The position numbers and the translations under genes are program-made. From contig QGVH01000017.1 in NCBI GenBank assembly GCA_003242735.1, positions 1 to 64,000 on the forward strand: a stretch of DNA of 64,000 nt. Reading direction: 5' to 3'. Shown here one piece after another: positions 58,836 to 64,000 of the stretch. This stretch comes from a bacterium (GTDB taxonomy: Bacteria; Gemmatimonadota; Gemmatimonadetes; Longimicrobiales; RSA9). Each line of letters opens with the position of its first letter. The stretch's first letter is position 1. Below the pieces are notes generated by a model. The model was not told the DNA's origin. It saw nothing but the letters and a program-made list of their open reading frames with translations, and did not search any database.

Positions 58836-59849
58836 TCAGTGTCCGACGCTCGCCACGAGGTCCGGCTGACCCACCTGGATCAAGCCGACCGCACCCTTCT
58901 CCGCATCGGCGAAGGCGTGGGTGACGAACGCGTACCCCCCTTCACCACTGGCCCCTTCCTCGAACACCGTCTCGAAGACGGCGCCGCCGCCTGCCGGGAT
59001 GGTCCACGTCTGCACGCTGTTCAGCACGTTCTTCGGGTTCCCGTCCGGGTAGACCCTGTCGAACACCGCGCCGACGATGTGGAAGTCGCTGCGCAGGCTC
59101 GGCCCCGCGTTGACCACGAAGATTCGGACGCGGTCGCCGACGTCGACCTGAAGCGGATGCTGCTTGTACTGGAACGCGCGCCCGTTGAACACGACGTGGG
59201 TGGCCGCCTTGTCCATCGCCGCATTCCAGTCTCCGAGGTGCACGCCGTTTCGCTCGGGACCCGCGTAGAACTCGCTCTGGACCAGGACGAACTCCTTGTC
59301 CGCCTCGGTGCCCCAGCCGTCCTTCGGGTCCACGATGAAGGCCAGGTACATGCCCTGCATGATGTGCATCAGCACGGGCGGCGTGCCGCAGTGCACCATG
59401 TAAGCGCCCGGGTCACGCGCAACGAACTCGAACTGCAGCTCCTCGCCCGGCATGATCGTCTTGAAGGCGATATTCATCGGGATGCGCGCCGAGTGGAAGT
59501 CGATGGAGTGCGCCATGGGCGCCTCGTTGACCAGCGTGACGCGCACCAGGTCGCCCTGCCTCACGCGCATGACCGGTCCCGGCACGGTGCCGCCGAAAGT
59601 CCACCCTTCGTAGAACACGCCCGGCGCGATCTCGATCCGTTCGTGCCTGATCGGGATGCGGTATTCCCTGATCCGGGCGTCGGACGCCGGCTTCAGCTCA
59701 GCGACGTAAACGGGCTCCGTGGGTGTGCGGACCGCACCGAAGTCGATGCGTTCCACTTCCGCTTTCGTGCCGGGCCGGAGTGCCGCGTATCCGCCCGCGG
59801 CGATCAAGCCGGCGGCGGCGATTTTCAACAGGTAGCTCCGCACTGGCAT
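58836..59849 (-). CDS. nirK: copper nitrite reductase-like two-domain cupredoxin enzyme
   Basis: The 337-residue product has an N-terminal signal segment (PVRSYLLKIAAAGLIAAGG) and two cupredoxin domains. All NirK copper ligands can be placed: type 1 His114, Cys154, His162, Met167; type 2 His119, His153, His311. The catalytic Asp117 (in AHSIDFHS) and His257 (in SDFHIVGAVF) are also present. NirK reduces nitrite to nitric oxide in the periplasm. Overall sequence is not the classic Achromobacter form, so another two-domain copper oxidase is possible. The start at 59849 has GGAGG six bases before it. A NarL-type two-component system lies upstream on the same strand. Confidence 0.78.
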   Translation of the reverse strand: MPVRSYLLKIAAAGLIAAGGYAALRPGTKAEVERIDFGAVRTPTEPVYVAELKPASDARIREYRIPIRHERIEIAPGVFYEGWTFGGTVPGPVMRVRQGDLVRVTLVNEAPMAHSIDFHSARIPMNIAFKTIMPGEELQFEFVARDPGAYMVHCGTPPVLMHIMQGMYLAFIVDPKDGWGTEADKEFVLVQSEFYAGPERNGVHLGDWNAAMDKAATHVVFNGRAFQYKQHPLQVDVGDRVRIFVVNAGPSLRSDFHIVGAVFDRVYPDGNPKNVLNSVQTWTIPAGGGAVFETVFEEGASGEGGYAFVTHAFADAEKGAVGLIQVGQPDLVASVGH

Positions 59850-60001
59850 CTTGGCCTCCAGGGCCATTGTGGTCTCGTCCCGAACCGCACTTGAAAGCTA
59901 CCTGCGGACCGCCCCGGGATCTGTCGGGGCAAGGCAGGAAAATCTGTGGGGAGAACGGACTGATTCGGTCGCGGGGGATTCCCCTCTTGAGAGGGCCAGG
60001 G

Positions 60002-60022
60002 CCGGGGCGAGGGCGAGGGAGG
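60002..60022 (+). repeat. partial dispersed G-rich element
   Basis: CCGGGGCGAGGGCGAGGGAG closely matches the start of the hisH insert at 13361. Here it is intergenic, next to GGGGGATTCCCCTC. Confidence 0.45.
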
Positions 60023-60051
60023 GTCGTCCTGGTTCTTGGCGGGACAGAGAT

Positions 60052-60092
60052 GCGGCGGCGTTCTCCGGCCCCCGGCCGGAGAACACCGCCGC
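60052..60092. terminator. 19-bp hairpin after the two-component genes
   Basis: GCGGCGGCGTTCTCCGGCC (60052-60070), loop CCC, GGCCGGAGAACACCGCCGC (60074-60092), one mismatch. It lies downstream of the response regulator gene and upstream of nirK; no T-tract. Confidence 0.55.
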
Positions 60093-60165
60093 GTGGTCCG
60101 GATCGCCGTGTGAGATGGGACCGCCGAGACGGCGAAGCCCCCCGAACTCCCCGCGCCCTTTGACC

Positions 60166-60822
60166 CTACTCCGCCTTCAGCAAGCCGGTCTTCAGCGCGA
60201 ACCGCACCAGCTCGGAGCGGTGCTTGAGGCCGAGCTTCTCCATGATGCGGGAGCGGTAGGTGTCGACCGTCTTCGGGCTGATGAAGAGCTTCTTGCCGAT
60301 CTCGGTGGCGCTGTAGCCCTCGGCGGTGAGGGCGGCAACCTCCCGTTCCCGGTCCGTGAGCCGATCGAGGGGACTCGGCTCCTTCCCGGCCTCCGCCTCG
60401 CGGAAGCCCTTGAGCAGCAGTTTGGCGGCGCTCGGGTAGAGGAAGACCTCGCCCCGGGCAACGGTGCGCACGGCCTCGATGAGCTCTGTGTCCGCGCTGG
60501 CCTTGGTGACGTAGCCGCTGCCGCCGGCCTCGAGGACGGGGAGCAGGTACTCCTCCTCCGCGTGGACGGTGAGGACGAGGATGCGGCAGTCCTGTTCGAG
60601 CCGGGCGATGCGGCGGGTCGCTTCGAGGCCGCCCATTCCAGGCATCGAGAGGTCCATGACGACGACGTCGGGCTTCAGTCGCTGCGCCTTTTCGACCCCC
60701 TCCTCGCCCGTCGCGGCCTCGCCCACGACTTTCATGTCGGGCTCCGCGTCGAGCAGCATCTTCAAGCCCGCGCGCAACACAGGGTGATCATCGACGAGAA
60801 GGATCCGGATCGTATCGGTCAT
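60166..60822 (-). CDS. NarL/FixJ-type response regulator
   Basis: The 218-residue product has a receiver (LLVDDHPVLRAGL; phospho-acceptor in VVVMDLSMPGMGG; Lys in VTKASA) and a LuxR-type HTH (LTDREREVAALTAEGYSATE, then IGKKLFISPKTVDTYRSRIM). It binds DNA when phosphorylated by the kinase whose gene overlaps it by 4 bp. Neighbouring nirK is a natural candidate target, not shown. Confidence 0.94.
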   Translation of the reverse strand: MTDTIRILLVDDHPVLRAGLKMLLDAEPDMKVVGEAATGEEGVEKAQRLKPDVVVMDLSMPGMGGLEATRRIARLEQDCRILVLTVHAEEEYLLPVLEAGGSGYVTKASADTELIEAVRTVARGEVFLYPSAAKLLLKGFREAEAGKEPSPLDRLTDREREVAALTAEGYSATEIGKKLFISPKTVDTYRSRIMEKLGLKHRSELVRFALKTGLLKAE

Positions 60823-61907
60823 GATGTCTTTTCCTCCGCGAGCGGCACGGTGATGCGCACGCGCGTCCCAGCCCCCGGCCGACTCTCGATGTCCACGTGT
60901 CCGCCCACGTACGCCGCGCGCTCGCGCATCCCGAAGAGGCCGAGGCCACGGCCATCGCCGCGCAGAGCCTCGTCGACGTCGAAGCCGATGCCGTCGTCCT
61001 CGATCGTGGCCTGCACGGCGTCGTGTCGCCGCTCGAGCGTGACGCGCGCGGTGGAGGCCCGGGAGTGCCGCACGACGTTGGAGAGCGCCTCCTGCACCAC
61101 GCGGTAGATGACGAGCTCGGCCTCGGGCGTGAGCAGCCCGTCCAGTCGCTCCGCCACCAGGTGCACGTCGAATCCCGTCGCCTCGGAGAGCGAGCGGACG
61201 AACTCCTCGATGGCGGGCGTGAGGCCGAGCTCGGTGAGCGCTGGCGGCCGCAGCCCGCGCGCGTAGCGGCGCACGCCGTTCAGCGTGGCGACCAGTTGCT
61301 CCCGGAGCTCATCCATGCCCGCTTCGCGTGCGGCGGGGTCCTGTTCGCGGCGCAGCATGCTGAGCCGGATCAACAGCGCGGAGAGGCTCTGGGCGGTCTC
61401 GTCATGGAGCTCGCGCGCGATTCGCTTGCGCTCCTCTTCCTCGGCCCGGAGCGCGCGGGCGGCCACTTCCCGCAGCCGCAAGCGGGTGCTCTCCAACCCG
61501 TCGAGCATCGCGTTGAACGTCCGCGTCAGGCGCTCGAGTGCGCGGTCGGCAAGTGGCGAGATGGGCGCACGCGCCTCCAGGCGGCCGGTACGGACCTCTT
61601 CGGCCGTGCGTTCGAGCAGCTCCAGCGGCGAGAGGGCAAGGCGGATGATCACGGCGTTGACGCCGACGCTGAGGATCACGCCGGCGAGTGCGATGAGCCC
61701 GACCAGCTCGAGCGTGGAGCGCTCGGGCTGTGCGCGCGCGAACTCCGCGGCGAGCGCCACGCCGGCGGAAACAGCGGCGATGACGATCACGGAGTTGGCA
61801 ATCAGGATCTTGGCGAACAGCGGCACGCGCAGCGCCGCGCGCAAGGGCCGGGGCGGTGTCCACGTGGCGGTGCGCTTCGCAGCCCGCCTCCGGGTAAGGC
61901 CGAGCAT
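60819..61907 (-). CDS. NarX/DesK-type sensor histidine kinase
   Basis: The 362-residue kinase has two membrane helices (FAKILIANSVIVIAAVSAG; LVGLIALAGVILSVGVNAVI) with a very short periplasmic loop of about 12 residues, a HAMP linker, a HisKA_3 phospho-site (RIARELHDETAQSLSALLIR) and a HATPase (EALSNVVRHSRAS, DDGIGFD, GRGLGLFGMRERA). The short loop suggests sensing in or at the membrane. GAGGAG seven bases before 61907 sets the start. Its stop overlaps the regulator's ATG. Confidence 0.92.
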   Translation of the reverse strand: MLGLTRRRAAKRTATWTPPRPLRAALRVPLFAKILIANSVIVIAAVSAGVALAAEFARAQPERSTLELVGLIALAGVILSVGVNAVIIRLALSPLELLERTAEEVRTGRLEARAPISPLADRALERLTRTFNAMLDGLESTRLRLREVAARALRAEEEERKRIARELHDETAQSLSALLIRLSMLRREQDPAAREAGMDELREQLVATLNGVRRYARGLRPPALTELGLTPAIEEFVRSLSEATGFDVHLVAERLDGLLTPEAELVIYRVVQEALSNVVRHSRASTARVTLERRHDAVQATIEDDGIGFDVDEALRGDGRGLGLFGMRERAAYVGGHVDIESRPGAGTRVRITVPLAEEKTS

Positions 61908-62310
61908 GGGCGGCTCCTCTCGCGGTCCCACCTACTGAAGTACCCGCGTGGCGGCTTCTTTCTCCACTCGCCGCGCCCGCCGGCCGGGCGGCCCGGCGAG
62001 GCCCGGACGGCGAGGCCATCGCGCGGGGCGTGTGCTTCCGGGATCGGGCCAGGCCCGGCCGGGACGGGGCTGGGCGGGCAGATGCGGCAAGACTCTGGAC
62101 GCATTCCCCGGGCGACTATAGGATCGTGACAGTCGTGAACGGGTCCAGGGGGCGGGTGGGGACCGGGGTCGGGTCGCCAAGCCCGAACCGAGCCCGCCCC
62201 ATCCGGCGGACCCGTGTGAAGTGTAGCCGCTGTTCCGGCGCTGGAGTCCCCCGCAACGGTGGGCACGGCGCCGGTTTGCCGTTTCGGGAACCCGTGACGC
62301 GGGAGCTGCC
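61908..62310. other. 403-bp divergent spacer
   Basis: No gene seen. It should hold promoters for the sensor kinase (minus) and the molybdenum hydroxylase (plus); one weak plus-strand candidate is listed at 62094. Most of it is GC-rich with short inverted repeats. Confidence 0.5.
62094..62122 (+). promoter_or_regulatory. weak candidate promoter for the molybdenum hydroxylase operon
   Basis: TCTGGA (62094-62099), 17 bp, TATAGG (62117-62122), about 190 bp before the first gene. Only the -10 side is reasonable. Confidence 0.3.
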
Positions 62311-62838
62311 ATGCCGATCACGTTCGAGGTCAACGGCGAGACCGTCACGGTGGATGTGGCGCCGGACACGCCCCTCCTCTGGGTGCTGCGGGACACCCTC
62401 GACCTCAAGGGCACGAAGTACGGCTGCGGCGCGGCCCAGTGCGGCGCGTGCACGGTCCACGTGAACGGCGCCCCCGCGCGCTCGTGCGTCCTTCCGGTGT
62501 CCGCGGTGGGGGGCGCGAAGGTCACGACGATCGAAGGGCTCTCGCCCGACGGTTCGCACCCGGTGCAGCGGGCGTGGCTCGAGCTGGACGTGCCACAGTG
62601 CGGCTACTGCCAGGCCGGGCAGATCATGGCGGCGGCCGCCCTGCTCGCCCGCACGCCGAACCCGACGGACGAGGACATCGACGCGGCGATGGACGGCAAC
62701 CTCTGCCGGTGCGGCACGTACCTGCGCATCCGTGCGGCGATCCATCGCGCCGCGGAGATCGCGCGACCGACCCACACCGACGCGGCGAGTTCCCCGGCTC
62801 CCGCCGGCTCCGGCCGATCGAACGGGCGCGGCTCGTGA
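62311..62838 (+). CDS. iorA: [2Fe-2S] subunit of an isoquinoline 1-oxidoreductase-type molybdenum hydroxylase
   Basis: The 175-residue protein has two iron-sulfur sites. The plant-ferredoxin type cluster uses Cys39, 44, 47 and 59 ([16 protein letters not shown]) and the second uses Cys97, 100, 132 and 134 ([22 protein letters not shown]). The CGT-Y-LRIR ending of the second motif is typical of IorA-like subunits. It passes electrons from the molybdenum subunit encoded 9 bp downstream. The C-terminus after IHRAAEIAR is a short Ser/Pro tail. Substrate (N-heterocycle or aldehyde) unknown. Confidence 0.9.
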   Translation: MPITFEVNGETVTVDVAPDTPLLWVLRDTLDLKGTKYGCGAAQCGACTVHVNGAPARSCVLPVSAVGGAKVTTIEGLSPDGSHPVQRAWLELDVPQCGYCQAGQIMAAAALLARTPNPTDEDIDAAMDGNLCRCGTYLRIRAAIHRAAEIARPTHTDAASSPAPAGSGRSNGRGS

Positions 62839-62847
62839 GGAGGCCCC

Positions 62848-64000
62848 ATGGACAGCACGCTCGTGATCAGTCGGCGCAGGTTCCTGACGGTGACCGCTCT
62901 CGCGGGCGGCGGCCTGCTGCTCGGCGCGCGGCTCGGCGCGTCGGGGCTCGAGGCGTTCGGCGCAGAGTCCGCCACCGAGTTCGTGCCCAACGCCTACATC
63001 CGCATCACGCCCGATGGGGTGGTGACGATCATCGCGAAGAACCCGGAGATCGGGCAGGGCGTGAAGACGATGTTGCCCATGATCATCGCGGACGAGCTGG
63101 ACGTGGACTGGCCGTCCGTGCGCGTCGAGCAGGCGAGCCTGGACACGGAGCGCTTCGAGCGGCAGATGGCCGGCGGCAGCACAGCCACGCCGATGAACTG
63201 GCTGCCGATGCGCCAGGTCGGCGCGGCCGCGCGGATGATGCTGGTGACGGCGGCGGCCCAGGTCTGGGGTGTGCCGGAGTCCGAATGCGCGACGCGCTCT
63301 GGCGCGGTCTACCACCCGCGCACCGGTCGCCGGCTGACGTACGGCGAGCTGGCGACGCGCGCCGCGTCGGTCCCGCCGCCGCCCCTGGATGCGGTGCGGC
63401 TGAAGGACCCGAAGGACTTCCGCATCATCGGCACGCCGGTCCCGGGCGTGGACAACGAGGCGATCGTCACGGGCAAGCCGCTGTTCGGCATCGACTTCAC
63501 GCTGCCGGGCATGCTGTACGCCGTGTACGAGAAGTGCCCCGTCTTCGGCGGCAAGGTGGTGAGCGCCAACCTGGACGAGGTGCGCGCGCTGCCGGGCGTA
63601 CGCCACGCCTTCATTGTCCGAGGCGGCAACGACCTGAGCGGGCTGCTGGACGGCGTCGCGATCGTGGCGGACACGTGGTGGCAGGCGCAGAGTGCGCGGC
63701 AGCGGCTGCGGGTGAAATGGGACGAGGGGCCGACGGCCGAGCAGAGCAGCGAGGGATTCGCGCGACAGGCCGCGGAGCTGGCGACCAGACCCCCGCAGCT
63801 CACACTCCGCCGCGATGGCGACGTGGACGCGGCGCTGGCCCGTGCGGCAAAGGTGGTGGAGGCGGCGTATTCGTACCCCTTCATCGCCCACGCGCCGCTG
63901 GAGCCGCAGAACTGCACGGCGCATTACCGCGACGGCAGGCTGGAGATCTGGGCGCCGACCCAGACGCCCGAGAGCGGACGCCGGCTGGTCGCCCGCACGC
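62848..64000 (+). CDS. iorB: molybdopterin-binding large subunit, isoquinoline 1-oxidoreductase type (cut by window edge)
   Basis: The frame is open from the ATG at 62848 to the window end (384 codons). It starts [20 protein letters not shown], a twin-arginine signal (SRRRFL), so the folded cofactor-loaded enzyme would be exported. Family blocks are [20 protein letters not shown] with [46 protein letters not shown] and [16 protein letters not shown]. This is the IorB/aldehyde dehydrogenase-type layout in which the domain order differs from xanthine dehydrogenase. GAGGAGG precedes the ATG. Confidence 0.9.
   Translation, partial: MDSTLVISRRRFLTVTALAGGGLLLGARLGASGLEAFGAESATEFVPNAYIRITPDGVVTIIAKNPEIGQGVKTMLPMIIADELDVDWPSVRVEQASLDTERFERQMAGGSTATPMNWLPMRQVGAAARMMLVTAAAQVWGVPESECATRSGAVYHPRTGRRLTYGELATRAASVPPPPLDAVRLKDPKDFRIIGTPVPGVDNEAIVTGKPLFGIDFTLPGMLYAVYEKCPVFGGKVVSANLDEVRALPGVRHAFIVRGGNDLSGLLDGVAIVADTWWQAQSARQRLRVKWDEGPTAEQSSEGFARQAAELATRPPQLTLRRDGDVDAALARAAKVVEAAYSYPFIAHAPLEPQNCTAHYRDGRLEIWAPTQTPESGRRLVART

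Larger units (their letters stand above)
59850..60165. other. 316-bp spacer upstream of the nitrite reductase gene
   Basis: No gene. It contains the long hairpin at 60052-60092 and part of the dispersed G-rich element (60002-60022). On the minus strand a TAGCTT occurs about 45 bp before the start codon, without a good -35 partner. Confidence 0.5.

Overview
The window is a very GC-rich chromosomal segment from a Gram-negative bacterium: it carries a KDO transferase for lipid A, a Pal-type lipoprotein, an outer-membrane cytochrome-porin and a TonB-domain protein. The gene styles fit Gemmatimonadota best: a sigma factor paired with a TPR-type Ser/Thr kinase, a membrane-anchored LuxR regulator, an M56 peptidase fused to a TonB domain, and Ala/Pro/Gly-rich loops inside housekeeping enzymes. 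This assignment is an inference. There is no 16S or other phylogenetic marker search behind it.

Layout. 0-7 kb, minus strand: the start of gyrA, a small lipoprotein, a glycosyltransferase with a Rossmann tail, uvrA and a class V aminotransferase, followed by about 1 kb of gene-free DNA rich in short structured repeats. 8-17.3 kb, plus strand: a YheT-type hydrolase, then a complete histidine operon preceded by an attenuator (promoter, 29-residue leader peptide with HHHHAHHH, antiterminator arm, U-tract terminator). The order is hisG, a hisD-hisC fusion, hisH, hisA, hisB, hisF, hisN, hisIE. 17.4-26.7 kb: a chemoreceptor with a small YeaQ-type membrane protein (minus), then a DUF1707 protein, an ABC exporter, an HTH regulator, Pal, and a receiver plus EAL phosphodiesterase pair. 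26.7-32.8 kb, minus: a DUF4015 glycosidase-like protein coupled to a ThiS-like protein, a BlaI/BlaR-like pair with a clear operator and promoter, KDO transferase and small hypotheticals. 33-42.5 kb: an orphan D12 adenine methylase, DUF423, a lipoprotein aminopeptidase, a Fur-controlled Fe3+ ABC transporter and leuS.

42.6-45 kb holds a decayed sigma-factor/kinase pair with several frameshifts. From 45.1 to 48.3 kb lies a 22-gene tRNA array on the plus strand, driven by near-consensus promoters and followed by a relic of an IS21 istB gene. 49-64 kb is a respiratory/sensory accessory area: cytochrome-porin, membrane LuxR regulator, Tll0287-like haem lipoprotein, aldo/keto reductase, glycosyltransferase, DinB and HxlR-SCP2 pair, MscS channel, a copper nitrite reductase-like enzyme with every copper ligand, a NarL-type two-component system, and the start of an isoquinoline oxidoreductase-type molybdenum hydroxylase.

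The best-supported notable items are the histidine attenuator, the HisD-HisC fusion, the BlaI-type palindrome lying on its own promoter, the Fur box at the iron-transporter start, a three-unit array of about 61-bp hairpins at 7.3-7.5 kb, and a dispersed GC-rich element that sits in frame in protein loops.
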